The notes: generated from the sequence alone by a model not told the origin. A DNA stretch of 64,000 bases from Granulosicoccus antarcticus IMCC3135 (GCF_002215215.1 NZ_CP018632.1:2042501-2106500), one strand, 5' to 3'. Shown: positions 9,321 to 18,556, counted from the stretch's first letter. Made by a program: numbers and translations.

Positions 9321-9360
9321 GCTTCTATCTTAACCGCGTTACACAGGCTAATTCCGTTTT

Positions 9361-10535
9361 GACGAACGCGATGCACAGCTGGCACGCGGTGAATCACTTG
9401 GCTGGCTGCATGGCATACCGCAGGCCATCAAGGACCTTGCAGCAACCTCGGGCCTGAGAACGACGCTGGGTTCTCCGCACTTTGCCAATCAGATACCAGA
9501 GTCTGACGGTATTGTCGTTGCACGCATGAAACGCGACGGAGCTATTGTTATCGGCAAAACCAACGTGCCTGAATTTGGTCTCGGCTCACACAGCTACAAT
9601 ACAATCTTTGGTGTCACGCGCAATGCGTATGACAACAGTCGCAGTGCAGGTGGTTCCAGTGGTGGAGCCGCTTCTGCTCTTGCCATGCGTATGCTACCAG
9701 TAGCCGATGGCAGCGACATGATGGGTTCATTACGCAATCCGGCAGCCTACAACAACATTCTCGTCTGCTTGCAACACAATCGGGAGCGGATCTTCGTGCA
9801 CCACTATCCATTAACGAGGATCCCTGCCTGTTTGCAGGCAGTCTGGATCGTGATGTCAAGGGTATGCGAATTGCCTGGGCCGGCAACTGGAACGGATACT
9901 TATCTATGGAGGAGGGCATTCTTCCGCTTTGCGAGCGCGCGCTTGATACGTTCACTGCGCTCGGTTGCGAGGTCGATGCCAAGGTACCCGATTTCGACCC
10001 CACACAACTGTGGCAGTGCTGGCTAACCTTGCGTCACTGGGGAATCGCCGGATCGCTGGGAGCGCTTTACAGCGATCCTGCCAAGCGCGATGGTCTCAAG
10101 CCGGAAGCACGCTGGGAGGTCGAAGGTGGATTGGCCTTGTCGGCAATGGATGTACACAAAGCCAATGTCATCCGTAGTGCCTGGTATGAGTATCTGCGAA
10201 CGATGTTCGAACACTACGATTATCTGGCGTTGCCCACAGCCCAGGTATTCCCTTTTGCGGCAGAGCTGGACTGGCCGACGGACATCGCGGGCCGATCCAT
10301 GGACACTTATCATCGGTGGATGGAAGTTGTGATTCCTGGCTTGCTCTCCGGGTGTCCTGTGATCAGCGTGCCGGCAGGTTTCAATGATATTGGTTTGCCC
10401 ATGGGTATCCAGTTGATCGGACGCCATCAGGCGGATCTTGAAGTACTTCAGATTGCCCGTGCCTACGAACAGGCTTCCGGTGACATACTCAAACGATTAC
10501 CCCCTTCGCTGATAGGTACGCCTCTGCGAAGATGA
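9361..10535 (+). pseudogene. Amidase, 3' portion with internal deletion and frameshift
   Basis: The amidase reading resumes at 9361 with DERDAQLARGESLGW and runs through the catalytic signature: the Lys of IKDLAATSG, then SAGGSSGGAASALA with the cis-Ser and nucleophile Ser. After GSDMMGSLRNPAAYNN (9756) the frame changes. From about 9765 another frame gives LLATQSG, RAPLSINEDP and continues to the normal C-terminus (VIPGLLSGCPVISVPAGF, EVLQIARAYEQA). About 35-40 residues that usually link these parts (the FGFRPSxGRVP region) are deleted. Together with the 5' fragment at 8252-8400 this is a gene with two independent lesions. The active-site residues survive, suggesting fairly recent inactivation. 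Confidence 0.88.
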
Positions 10536-10766
10536 TGCTTGTGCTAACAGGTATCAGGCCGAAGCATTCACTAAAAGGTCGTATTATATATACCGATTGA
10601 AAGCACTGTAATTCAAAGGAAACGTTACACACCGGCCCTTGAATCCAAAGCTGAGACATATTGGCCAGGCATTATAATCTGAGAAGGAGCGACACATTTT
10701 TCAGATTCAGGAGCGTGGCCTATTGGTGGACGTTGATCATGCTACTAAAATGGTGGGAGGGAGAGA

Positions 10767-11621
10767 GTGTCGATGAATAGATTGGTTCGTGTCAAAAACG
10801 CGTTGATTTCAACGGTAATGGCAGCAGTGGTGATGAGCTCGGGCATGAGCTTTGCTCAGGAACGTTACATTATCTCAGTTGTGCCACAACTACCACAGGC
10901 GGTTCTTCATGACGACTGGCAACCTTTGCTCGAATATTTAAATGACAAGCTTGGTGTCGAAATAGAGTTGTCTTTGCAAGATAGCATCCCACTGTTCGAG
11001 ATTGATTTTCTCGAGGCAAATCCAGATTTCGTTTTTCTGAACCCCTACCATGAAGTCATGGCGCACAAGGCACATGGTTATGAGCCGATACTGAGTGACA
11101 GCTCTCGGCAACTCAAGGGTATTCTGGTTGTGCCTGTAGCGAGCGAAATTGAATCTGTTGCAGATCTGGATGGCGCGACCATTGCTTTTCCTGCGCCAAA
11201 TGCCTTTGGTGCATCCCTTTACATGCGTGCGCTGCTTGCCAACGAAATTGGCATCGATATAACGGCCTCTTATGTCGGGACCCATGCAAATTCCTATCGA
11301 CACGCCTTGTTAGGTGAAGCGGCCGCAGGTGGAGGGGTAAACAATACCCTACTTAAAGAAGCGGAGGGCTTTCAAGCCGCGCTGCGTGTGATCTACGAAA
11401 CCCCGGGTGTTACACCACATCCACTGGCCGTTCATCCGAGAGTTCCCGCAGAGATCCGAGATGGAGTAGTCGATGCTGTGCTCGAGCTGAGGGAGACTGA
11501 AGCTGGTCGTGAAATGCTCAAGGCCGTTCAACTGGCAGAACCTATGCGGGTTACTTACAAAGACCATTATCAGATTCTTGAGGACCTTCAGTTAGAAAAT
11601 TTTGTTGTGGTGGCCGATTGA
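10767..11621 (+). CDS. PhnD-type phosphate/phosphonate-like binding protein
   Basis: A 284-residue periplasmic binding protein of the PhnD/PtxB class. A signal peptide (KNALISTVMAAVVMSSGMSFAQE) is cleaved near residue 30. The mature part has the family features: WQPLLEYLNDKLG, DFVFLNPYHEVMAH, DLDGATIAFPAPNAFGAS and a late TPGVTPHPLAVHP. GTG at 10767 or ATG at 10773 can start it; a strong GGGAGG lies upstream. No ABC permease or ATPase gene follows. Instead a sensor kinase and an HD-GYP regulator follow closely, so it more likely serves as a ligand-sensing partner than in uptake. Ligand unknown; phosphonate binding is only a family expectation. Confidence 0.85.
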   Translation: MSMNRLVRVKNALISTVMAAVVMSSGMSFAQERYIISVVPQLPQAVLHDDWQPLLEYLNDKLGVEIELSLQDSIPLFEIDFLEANPDFVFLNPYHEVMAHKAHGYEPILSDSSRQLKGILVVPVASEIESVADLDGATIAFPAPNAFGASLYMRALLANEIGIDITASYVGTHANSYRHALLGEAAAGGGVNNTLLKEAEGFQAALRVIYETPGVTPHPLAVHPRVPAEIRDGVVDAVLELRETEAGREMLKAVQLAEPMRVTYKDHYQILEDLQLENFVVVAD

Positions 11622-11675
11622 GAAAATTGTATACACATAGACAGGTTCATGTGATTGGAACAGGCGCATTGCCCG

Positions 11676-13979
11676 ATGCTTGAAACAACACAGATAAAAA
11701 AATATCTGCACTTCATGTTGCCTGGAAATTTCCGTTCTCAGGTCGGGCTGTTGATGCTGCTGCTAACCACGATCGCTTTTGCCCTGTATGCACTGAATAC
11801 CAGCCGTCAGCAGAGTAGATTCATCGTCGACTCCATTACCAGTACAGCCATTGCGCTGTCTCAGAACCTGGCATTTGATTGCGCTAACCTTCTCATGGTT
11901 AAAGACTATGCATCGTTGGAAGTTCTGCTCAGACAATATGCAAAACTACCCAATGTCACAGGCTTGAATGTTGTCAATGCCAAAGGTAAGTCTATCAGCA
12001 AACTAAGCGTTACCGATGGGCAGGTCGTTGCGAATTACGATCACCGGTTCGAAGAGCAATTGTGGATAGAGCAATATTCTGAACTAACCAACGATGATCA
12101 CAGTCTGTCAGTGTGGGAACCCATTGTTGTTGGCCGTGAACCAATTGGTGTCGTTGAGCTCAATTTCAGTCTTGAACAAGCGTTCCAGGAGCGCCGTCGT
12201 TTGCTGCTCAGCACGCTTGGTTTTGGTTTTTTGACTACGCTGGCTGTGCTGTTGTTCATGTTTCTGTACTTTCGAAAACCGCTTAAAGCGATTCAGGATG
12301 CCAGTGAATTTGCGTCTACGCTGGATACACGGCGTGGTGAAAAGATCGAAGTGATGGGCTTTGCGCGAGAGTTCAAGCAACTTGGGCAAGCGCTGAATCT
12401 GGTGTCGCAAAAGCTACTGGAACAAGAACAACAAGTGCAAGCCAGTAGTGCTGAAGCAAAAAAACTCGCAATGGTAGCGAGTAAGACCAATAATGCTGTG
12501 ATCATCACCAATGCTAAAGAGGAAATTGAATGGGTGAACGCTGGTTTCGAGAAAATGACGGGGTATAGCTCAGGCGAAATCATTGGCAAGCGCCCCGCTA
12601 GTTTCTTGCAAGGGCCTGACACGGATCCGGACATTCGACATCAAATGCGCGAACGCCTCTCTGCGCAAGAGAGTTGCGAGTTAGAGGTTATCAACTACAG
12701 CAAGTCAGGCATTCCGTATTGGGTGAATATAGCGGTGCAACCTGTATTTGATGATGATGGTGTATTGCGCAACTTCATCGCAATCGAAAGTGACGTTACT
12801 GAACGCAAGAAAGCTGAAAGACAACTCTACGAGGCAAAAACAGAAGCAGAAAAGGCGAATCTGGCCAAAAGTGAGTTTCTCTCAAGAATGAGTCATGAGC
12901 TCAGAACGCCACTCAATGCAATTCTGGGCTTTACTCAGTTACTTGAACTAGACGACCTGGGTAAGGACAATCAGGACTTTGTAGAGCGTATTCTGAAAGC
13001 AGGCCAGCATTTGCTGGTACTCATCAATGATGTTCTGGATATTTCCAAGATTGAAAGCGGTGGTATGACGCTTTCCAGAGAACCAGTAGTGATTAAGGAA
13101 GCAGCTGAAAATGTGTTGCGACTGGTTCAGCCACTGGCGGAGAGTCATCAGGTTACCCTTTCAATCCACCAGAACTTCACTGATGACTTGCTCGTTTTAG
13201 GTGATTTGCAAAGAATAAATCAGGTTCTTGTCAACTTGCTCTCCAATGCAATCAAATATAACCATGTGCACGGAACAGTTATCATCAATGCTTCGGTACA
13301 AGGAAGCGAACGGTTACGATTGTCGGTCGAAGATACAGGGCAGGGCATTGCAACCGATAAAATGGACCGATTATTCACGCCGTTTGATCGCCTTGGCGCC
13401 GAACAAACGTCAATTGACGGTAGCGGTATAGGCCTGTCGTTATCCAGACAATTACTGTTTGCAATGGATGGAACCATAGGTGTGTGTAGTACAGCTGGCA
13501 AAGGTACGACTGTTTGGATAGAGCTACCAATAGCTCACAAACTTGAAGTGACGGTTCCAATGATCATGAAGACGCCGCAGGTAGAAAACGCAGGCTCAGA
13601 GCAGCGACCTCCAGCGACGATCATTTATATAGAAGACAACACCTCGAATGTAGCCTTGGTTGAAAAAGTGCTCGAACGTCTGGGAAATATTGATCTGCAG
13701 GTAGCGATGCAGGGGCTGGAAGGTTTGGAGCTCATTCGAGCGGCGAAACCGGACCTGGTCTTGCTGGATTTGCATCTTCCCGTACTGGGAGGAGAGGAAG
13801 TTCTGGAACGCATGAGAGAAAATCCGGATATGCATTCAATACCTGTAATTATCGTAAGTGCCGATGCGACCCCTGAGCACATAGAACGCTTGTTGCATAA
13901 AGGTGCGAATGACTACATCACCAAGCCACTGGATGTGCAGGATCTCCTGGACCACGTACGGAAATTTATAGACGCATGA
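11676..13979 (+). CDS. Hybrid sensor histidine kinase (HAMP-PAS-HisKA-HATPase-REC)
   Basis: An inner-membrane kinase of about 767 residues. Numbered from a TTG at 11655, TM1 spans about 29-47 and TM2 about 183-206. The periplasmic loop between them could contact the PhnD-type protein encoded upstream. A HAMP segment (207-260), a PAS domain (about 275-385, EEIEWVNAGFEKMTGYS), the phospho-acceptor H414 in MSHELRTPLNAI, and an HATPase with LLSNAIKYN and GSGIGLSL follow. A receiver domain ends the protein with D705 in LLDLHLP. I prefer the ATG at 11676 but neither start has a good ribosome site. The stop overlaps the next gene by four bases, so the phosphorelay probably ends in that HD-GYP regulator. 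Confidence 0.92.
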   Translation: MLETTQIKKYLHFMLPGNFRSQVGLLMLLLTTIAFALYALNTSRQQSRFIVDSITSTAIALSQNLAFDCANLLMVKDYASLEVLLRQYAKLPNVTGLNVVNAKGKSISKLSVTDGQVVANYDHRFEEQLWIEQYSELTNDDHSLSVWEPIVVGREPIGVVELNFSLEQAFQERRRLLLSTLGFGFLTTLAVLLFMFLYFRKPLKAIQDASEFASTLDTRRGEKIEVMGFAREFKQLGQALNLVSQKLLEQEQQVQASSAEAKKLAMVASKTNNAVIITNAKEEIEWVNAGFEKMTGYSSGEIIGKRPASFLQGPDTDPDIRHQMRERLSAQESCELEVINYSKSGIPYWVNIAVQPVFDDDGVLRNFIAIESDVTERKKAERQLYEAKTEAEKANLAKSEFLSRMSHELRTPLNAILGFTQLLELDDLGKDNQDFVERILKAGQHLLVLINDVLDISKIESGGMTLSREPVVIKEAAENVLRLVQPLAESHQVTLSIHQNFTDDLLVLGDLQRINQVLVNLLSNAIKYNHVHGTVIINASVQGSERLRLSVEDTGQGIATDKMDRLFTPFDRLGAEQTSIDGSGIGLSLSRQLLFAMDGTIGVCSTAGKGTTVWIELPIAHKLEVTVPMIMKTPQVENAGSEQRPPATIIYIEDNTSNVALVEKVLERLGNIDLQVAMQGLEGLELIRAAKPDLVLLDLHLPVLGGEEVLERMRENPDMHSIPVIIVSADATPEHIERLLHKGANDYITKPLDVQDLLDHVRKFIDA

Positions 13980-15097
13980 TGGAAGAAAAGATCAAAGACC
14001 TGAGCATCTTGATAGTTGACGACAATGCTGACAATCTGGTGTTCCTGGAACAGCTTTTTCGTCGCACAGGCTACAGGAATATCACGAGCATCGTGGATAG
14101 CCGCAATGTGCTTCCTCATATAGAAAAATCAGAGCCTGATATCGTGCTTCTGGATATCATGATGCCACATATAGATGGGTACGAAATCCTGCGTAGTATT
14201 CGTGCCCTATACGATTCTTCCGTATTTTTGCCCATTGTTGTGCTCACCGCGATAACAGAAAGACAGGCTCGACAACAAACCCTGAAGGACGGTGCAACCG
14301 ATTTTTTGACCAAACCACTTGACGTTCTTGAAGTCGCGCAACGAGTAGGCAATCTCTTGCAAACACGCTATATGTACAAGCAACATCTGGAGTACAGCAG
14401 CCTGCTTGAAGCTGCCGTGCTGGACCGCACACGTGAACTCGCTGAAAACAATCAGGCACTGAGCAAGGTTAATCAGGTTCTTGACGATACCAATGTTGAG
14501 ATTGCAAATCGTCTTGCTGAGGCCGCTGAGTTCAGAGATGATGCCACAGGTAAACATACATTTCGCGTAGGTACCATTGCTGCTTTGGTTGCCGAAGAGC
14601 TGGGCTATTCAGCTGATTTTGTCGAGCTCATAAACAAGGCTGCAAGATTGCACGATCTTGGCAAAATTGGCATCCCGGATGCCATCTTGCTGAAGCCTGG
14701 CAAACTGACTGAAGATGAATTGGATCTGATGAAACAGCACTGCGTCATCGGCGCCAAGGTTCTGTCTGGCGGACACAGCGAGCTACTGGAAATGGCTGAG
14801 CAAATAGCCTTGTCACATCATGAACAATGGAATGGAAACGGATACCCGAATCAGTTGAAAGGAAAAGAAATTCCGATTGAAGCGCGCATCGTATCTGTCG
14901 TGGATGTCTTCGATGCATTGACACATGTTCGCCCTTACAAAGAAGCATGGAGTGAACAAGAGGCCATCGAGTACATCACGAATCACAAGGGTGAGCAGTT
15001 TGATGCAAAGGTGGTGGATGCCTTTTTAAGTGTGTTGACAAAGAAAAGTGGCGATGTGGACTTTATCAATATGGATGTTGATCCTGGGTTTAAATGA
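13976..15097 (+). CDS. Response regulator with HD-GYP c-di-GMP phosphodiesterase domain
   Basis: A 373-residue cytosolic regulator of the RpfG type. The receiver domain carries the acidic pair in LIVDDNADN and the phosphorylatable D60 in VLLDIMMP. A coiled linker (about 130-185) leads to the HD-GYP domain. That domain has H226-D227 in ARLHDLGKIG, HHE at 281-283 and GYP at 289-291, all needed to hydrolyse c-di-GMP. The start codon overlaps the kinase stop (ATGA), so kinase and regulator are made together. The likely chain is ligand, PhnD-type protein, kinase, then control of c-di-GMP level; only the domain content is seen directly. Confidence 0.93.
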   Translation: MMEEKIKDLSILIVDDNADNLVFLEQLFRRTGYRNITSIVDSRNVLPHIEKSEPDIVLLDIMMPHIDGYEILRSIRALYDSSVFLPIVVLTAITERQARQQTLKDGATDFLTKPLDVLEVAQRVGNLLQTRYMYKQHLEYSSLLEAAVLDRTRELAENNQALSKVNQVLDDTNVEIANRLAEAAEFRDDATGKHTFRVGTIAALVAEELGYSADFVELINKAARLHDLGKIGIPDAILLKPGKLTEDELDLMKQHCVIGAKVLSGGHSELLEMAEQIALSHHEQWNGNGYPNQLKGKEIPIEARIVSVVDVFDALTHVRPYKEAWSEQEAIEYITNHKGEQFDAKVVDAFLSVLTKKSGDVDFINMDVDPGFK

Positions 15098-15147
15098 AAC
15101 TCCGAACAAAGACTGAAAACGACACACGATCACGATAGCGGCCCAAT

Positions 15148-15420
15148 CTATTTTGAGGCCTCTCGTATTGCGTCGTGTTCTTTCTTGAAGGATTCAAGAT
15201 CATACTCAACCGCTTGAAACACCGTACTCAGCAACCTGACATAGCCTGCAGTGGCAGCAGCTTCTTTCAACTCGGCCTCAGTAGCTCCAAATTTTATTGC
15301 ATTGTTCCTGTGCGCATAAACACAGTATGGACAAGGAATCTGAGCCGCCACAGCAAGTGCAATGAGCTCTCTTGTCCCGCGTGAATGGTCGAGTGCGGAG
15401 CTGGAGGTACACTCTCTATT
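15148..15420 (-). pseudogene. AhpD-like carboxymuconolactone decarboxylase domain, N-terminally truncated
   Basis: The C-terminal 90 or so residues match the AhpD-like fold: SRGTRELIALAVAAQ, then IPCPYCVYAHRNNAIKFG with the redox CxxC and the downstream His, and the ATEAELKEAAATAGYVR helix. The frame stays open upstream only to about 15430 and contains no ATG; the first possible in-frame start (GTG) lies inside the conserved core. The normal N-terminal 30 or so residues are missing or in another frame next to the end of leuD. It is probably a remnant trimmed by a rearrangement; a short functional form starting at GTG cannot be excluded. Confidence 0.65.
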
Positions 15421-15438
15421 TGAAAGAGGAGGGCAAGT

Positions 15439-16074
15439 TCAAAGATGGCGCCTTGCGGTGGCTGCAACATGACGTAGCCAAGGCTGATGAGTCCAGTGAT
15501 TGCTTGCAAAGTCTGTTATCTCGTCCTGATAGCTCAAGGATAGCCCGATGCTGTCCAGACCTTCTAGAAACATCCGGCGATGCCGGGGCATCAGTTCGAA
15601 ACTTGCTTGAACGTTGCGACTACGCAGCGATTGTGCAGTGATATCGATGTCAATACTATTGTTGGCAGAATCGTTCGCATCATCCATCAATTGCGCCACT
15701 TGCTCAGGTGGCAGTGTTATCAGTAGAAGGCGATTGTTCATGGCATTGGCATGGAATATCTCGGCAAAGCTTGATGCAACCACAGCCTGAATACCGTACT
15801 GCTGCATTCCCCACACGGCATGTTCCCGACTTGAGCCGCAACCAAAATTGGAACCTGCAATCAGGATCGAGGCGTGTGCATAGGCATCCTGATTGAGAAT
15901 GAAATCGGGCCGACGCTGACCTTGTGTATCAAAGCGGAGATCATACAACAAACCTTCTTTGAGTCCTGCCTTGTCAATGCCGCGCAAAAACTGCTTGGGC
16001 ATGATCTGGTCGGTATCCAGATTTTCGATGCATAGTGCTGCTGCCTGTCCCTGTATACAAGTGTTATCGGTCAT
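15439..16074 (-). CDS. Isopropylmalate isomerase small subunit-like protein (LeuD family)
   Basis: A 211-residue protein of the aconitase swivel-domain family. Start ATG 16074 overlaps the end of the large-subunit gene by four bases. It shows the family pattern IENLDTDQIMPKQFL near the N-terminus, NFGCGSSREHAVW around residue 75, and SSFAEIFHANAMNN, which closes over the active site. The C-terminal tail, about 20 residues past the usual end, is extended and basic. With the LeuC-like partner it would isomerise a hydroxy-dicarboxylate through a dehydrated intermediate. The operon has a dehalogenase-like hydrolase and a LysR regulator rather than leuA or leuB, so a catabolic role on a malate-type substrate is as likely as leucine synthesis. 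Confidence 0.85.
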   Translation of the reverse strand: MTDNTCIQGQAAALCIENLDTDQIMPKQFLRGIDKAGLKEGLLYDLRFDTQGQRRPDFILNQDAYAHASILIAGSNFGCGSSREHAVWGMQQYGIQAVVASSFAEIFHANAMNNRLLLITLPPEQVAQLMDDANDSANNSIDIDITAQSLRSRNVQASFELMPRHRRMFLEGLDSIGLSLSYQDEITDFASNHWTHQPWLRHVAATARRHL

Positions 16075-17486
16075 GACAAGACCTCCAGTTGACGTACGTC
16101 GGTGATGTGTCCAGAGACAGCTGCTGCGGCTGCCATCGCCGGGCTCATGAGGTGTGTAATGGCGCCGCGCCCCTGACGACCTTCGAAGTTGCGATTGGTG
16201 GTCGAGGCGCATCGTACACCGGCAGCCAGCACATCATCATTCATGGCCAGGCACATGGAGCAACCAGCGTTGCGCCACTCGAAACCTGCTTGTGTGAATA
16301 TACGATCCAGCCCTTCAGCTTCGGCGGCTCTCTTCACCGCACCTGAACCCGGTACGACCATGGCACGCACGCCCTGGGCAACCTGTCTGCCGTGAACAAT
16401 ACCCGCCGCCGCACGCAGATCCTCGATCCTGCCATTAGTGCAGGAGCCGATAAAAACGTGTTGTATCGCTGTGCCTTCGATAGCAGAACCTGCCCGCAGT
16501 CCGGTGTAGGCCAGCGCACGTGCAGCGCTGCCGCGCACCGAATGGTCCAATATCGTATCCAGGGCCGGGATACTACCGTCGATAGCCACAACCTGATCAG
16601 GGCTGGTGCCCCAGGTGACCTGAGGGGCGACATGGCTGGCATCGAAGTGATGTTCGATATCAAAAACGGCATCCGTATCTGAATGAAGCTTGTCCCATGC
16701 TGCAAGTGCTGCATCCAGATACTGCTCTGCGATGTCCGGCGCACGGCTTGTGACATAGTCAATGGCCTTTTGATCCGGTGCGATGAGCGCACCGCGCACG
16801 CCAGCCTCAAGGATCATGTTGCACAGGGTGAAGCGTGCCTCGACCGATAGCGCATCGATTGTCGTACCGCAGAACTCGACAGCGTAGCCACGCGCGCCTT
16901 GTGCACCGATGCGTCCAATGACATCAAGCACCAGGTCCTTGGCCGTTGTGCCCACAGGTAGCGTGCCGTCGATACGGATGCGCATATCCATGGCAGGTTT
17001 GTAGACCAGTGTCTGGGTAGCCAGAACATGTTCTACATCAGTTGTACCGATACCAAATCCCAGCGCTCCCAGAGCACCATAGGTCGTTGTGTGGCTGTCG
17101 CCGCAGATCACGACCATGCCCGGGCGGATCAGGCCCAGTTCAGGCGCCACCACATGTTCTATACCTTGCAGTGCATCGTTGGTATCAAACAGGGGAATAC
17201 CGAAGTGATCACAGTTCTTCTTCAGGTTCCGGGCTTGCAATGCGGAGGCTGGGTCCGAGATGATTCGAACCCGGGTAGGGTGAGTCGGGATGATGTGGCT
17301 AACCACTGCCACGTTCTGATCGGGCATGGGCACTTCATGGCCTTGCTCGTATAGTCCGGCGAAGGCCTGCGGGCTGGTGTACTCGTTCATCAGGTGCAGA
17401 TCGCAAAACAGCAACAGGTTCTCGTCATCAAGCCATGTCACCGTATGCGAATCAACCAGCTTGCGATACAGCGTCCTGGAAGTCAT
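16071..17486 (-). CDS. Isopropylmalate isomerase large subunit-like protein (LeuC family)
   Basis: A 471-residue aconitase-family protein. ATG 17486 is preferred over a longer frame because it begins with the family N-terminus (MTSRTLYRKLVDSHTV) and overlaps the upstream hydrolase stop by four bases. Active-site and cluster features are present: CGDSHTTTYGALGALGFGIG, the first 4Fe-4S cysteine in VFIGSCTNGR, and the GCSMCLAMN pair. SSTTNRNFEGRQG-type sequence near the end is also normal. It pairs with the LeuD-like protein. The neighbours do not include other leucine genes, so true substrate is open: 3-isopropylmalate, citraconate/methylmalate or dimethylmaleate-type acids are all handled by relatives. 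Confidence 0.88.
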   Translation of the reverse strand: MTSRTLYRKLVDSHTVTWLDDENLLLFCDLHLMNEYTSPQAFAGLYEQGHEVPMPDQNVAVVSHIIPTHPTRVRIISDPASALQARNLKKNCDHFGIPLFDTNDALQGIEHVVAPELGLIRPGMVVICGDSHTTTYGALGALGFGIGTTDVEHVLATQTLVYKPAMDMRIRIDGTLPVGTTAKDLVLDVIGRIGAQGARGYAVEFCGTTIDALSVEARFTLCNMILEAGVRGALIAPDQKAIDYVTSRAPDIAEQYLDAALAAWDKLHSDTDAVFDIEHHFDASHVAPQVTWGTSPDQVVAIDGSIPALDTILDHSVRGSAARALAYTGLRAGSAIEGTAIQHVFIGSCTNGRIEDLRAAAGIVHGRQVAQGVRAMVVPGSGAVKRAAEAEGLDRIFTQAGFEWRNAGCSMCLAMNDDVLAAGVRCASTTNRNFEGRQGRGAITHLMSPAMAAAAAVSGHITDVRQLEVLS

Positions 17487-18394
17487 GAGGGCTCCCTTGA
17501 CAAGAAGGGCAGGACTTTGGCAAGCAAGGCATCGGGTGCTTCCTCGGCGATGTAGTGGCCGCAGGGCAGTGCTTCGCCTTCCACCTGGCGTGCCAGAGCT
17601 TGCCATTCATCAAGCGGCTTGAAGCAGCGTTGGATGACCCCTTGTTCACCCCACAGCACCAGCATGGGGGCCTGGATCAGGCGACTTGCTTCGATATCGA
17701 CGCGTTCGTGCTCCATGTCGATACTGGCCGCGGCCCGATAGTCCTCGCAGATGCCATGGGCCGCACCAGTAAGAGCTATGCAACGCTTATATTCAGCTAA
17801 TGCTCGCGGATCGAAAGGTGCCAGGCCCGCGCTGCGTCGGCCCATGACATCAGCAATAAAGGCTGCCGGGTCCGCTTCGATAAGGCGTTCGGGCAGCGGG
17901 GCAGCTTGAATCAGAAAGAACCAGTGCCAATAGGCGCGCGCGAAAGTTTCACTGGTTTGCTGATACATTGAGAGTGTTGGTGCAATGTCCAACAGGATCA
18001 ATCGGGATACGGCCTGCGGGTGATCAACCGCCAAGCGGTGTGCGACTCGGGCGCCACGATCGTGTGCAAGCACATCAAAACGATCAAAGCCGAGACTGCG
18101 CATCAGTGTCACCTGATCTTGTGCGAACACACGCTTTGAGTAGTTTGAATGATCGGGCAAACCTGCAGGCTTTGAAGAATCACCGTAACCACGCAGATCG
18201 GTCGCCACCACGGTAAAGCGTTCTGCGAGTACCGGTGCGACCTTATGCCAGATGGAAAGCGTTTGTGGGTGACCGTGCAGGAGCAGTAGAGGGGGACCAC
18301 TGCCGCCAACAACCGCATTGATATGAATGTTGGATTCGACTTCGATGCGGTGCTGCGCGAAGCCTGGAAACAACTGATTGATCGTATCGAGCAT
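17483..18394 (-). CDS. Alpha/beta hydrolase of the fluoroacetate/haloacetate dehalogenase type
   Basis: A 303-residue cytosolic hydrolase. Aligned by eye with the fluoroacetate dehalogenase of Rhodopseudomonas palustris, it keeps the whole catalytic set: nucleophile D112 within HDRGARVAHR, carboxylate-binding R113 and R116, acid D136 in LLDIAPT, H280 in CGHYI, and the halide pocket H157-W158 (AYWHW) plus Y219 (EDYRA). The N-terminal HGHPQTLSIW oxyanion region also agrees. This supports hydrolysis of a 2-haloacid or a close analogue to the 2-hydroxy acid. It is the first gene of a coupled operon with LeuC/LeuD-like proteins, which act on 2-hydroxy dicarboxylates, and is divergent from a LysR regulator. 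Confidence 0.85.
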   Translation of the reverse strand: MLDTINQLFPGFAQHRIEVESNIHINAVVGGSGPPLLLLHGHPQTLSIWHKVAPVLAERFTVVATDLRGYGDSSKPAGLPDHSNYSKRVFAQDQVTLMRSLGFDRFDVLAHDRGARVAHRLAVDHPQAVSRLILLDIAPTLSMYQQTSETFARAYWHWFFLIQAAPLPERLIEADPAAFIADVMGRRSAGLAPFDPRALAEYKRCIALTGAAHGICEDYRAAASIDMEHERVDIEASRLIQAPMLVLWGEQGVIQRCFKPLDEWQALARQVEGEALPCGHYIAEEAPDALLAKVLPFLSREPS

Positions 18395-18516
18395 CGACTT
18401 TTCTCCCGTGTCATGGTGTTCCGGCTAGTGCCATCTACAGGGACTTGTGGTAATTCCCTTTTCGATCGAGCACAGTGCGAAACACGCCTGATCGACCGAG
18501 TATCAACAATGTTAAT

Positions 18517-18553
18517 CTTCACGTAACGTAAATGTAAGACGTAAAATGTGAAG
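18517..18553. promoter_or_regulatory. Dyad in the hydrolase-lysR divergent region
   Basis: CTTCAC (18517-18522) and GTGAAG (18548-18553) form an inverted repeat around an A+T-rich core that also holds repeated ACGTAA/CGTAAA words. It lies immediately before the LysR start codon and about 120 bases from the divergent hydrolase start, where LysR regulators commonly bind to control both themselves and the target operon. Confidence 0.35.
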
Positions 18554-18556
18554 TCT

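Larger units (their letters stand above)
8401..9352 (-). mobile_element. IS200/IS605-type (IS1341-like) element carrying a broken tnpB
   Basis: A block of about 950 bases interrupts the amidase gene. It encodes TnpB only, without a tnpA transposase gene, as in IS1341-like elements. Boundaries are approximate: the left edge is where amidase similarity ends (near 8397) and the right edge where it resumes (9361, preceded by an in-frame TAA). A short hairpin at 8418-8439 marks the end downstream of tnpB. No target duplication is expected for this family and none was found. Both the internal deletion and the frameshift in tnpB show that the copy is dead as an independent unit. Confidence 0.75.
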
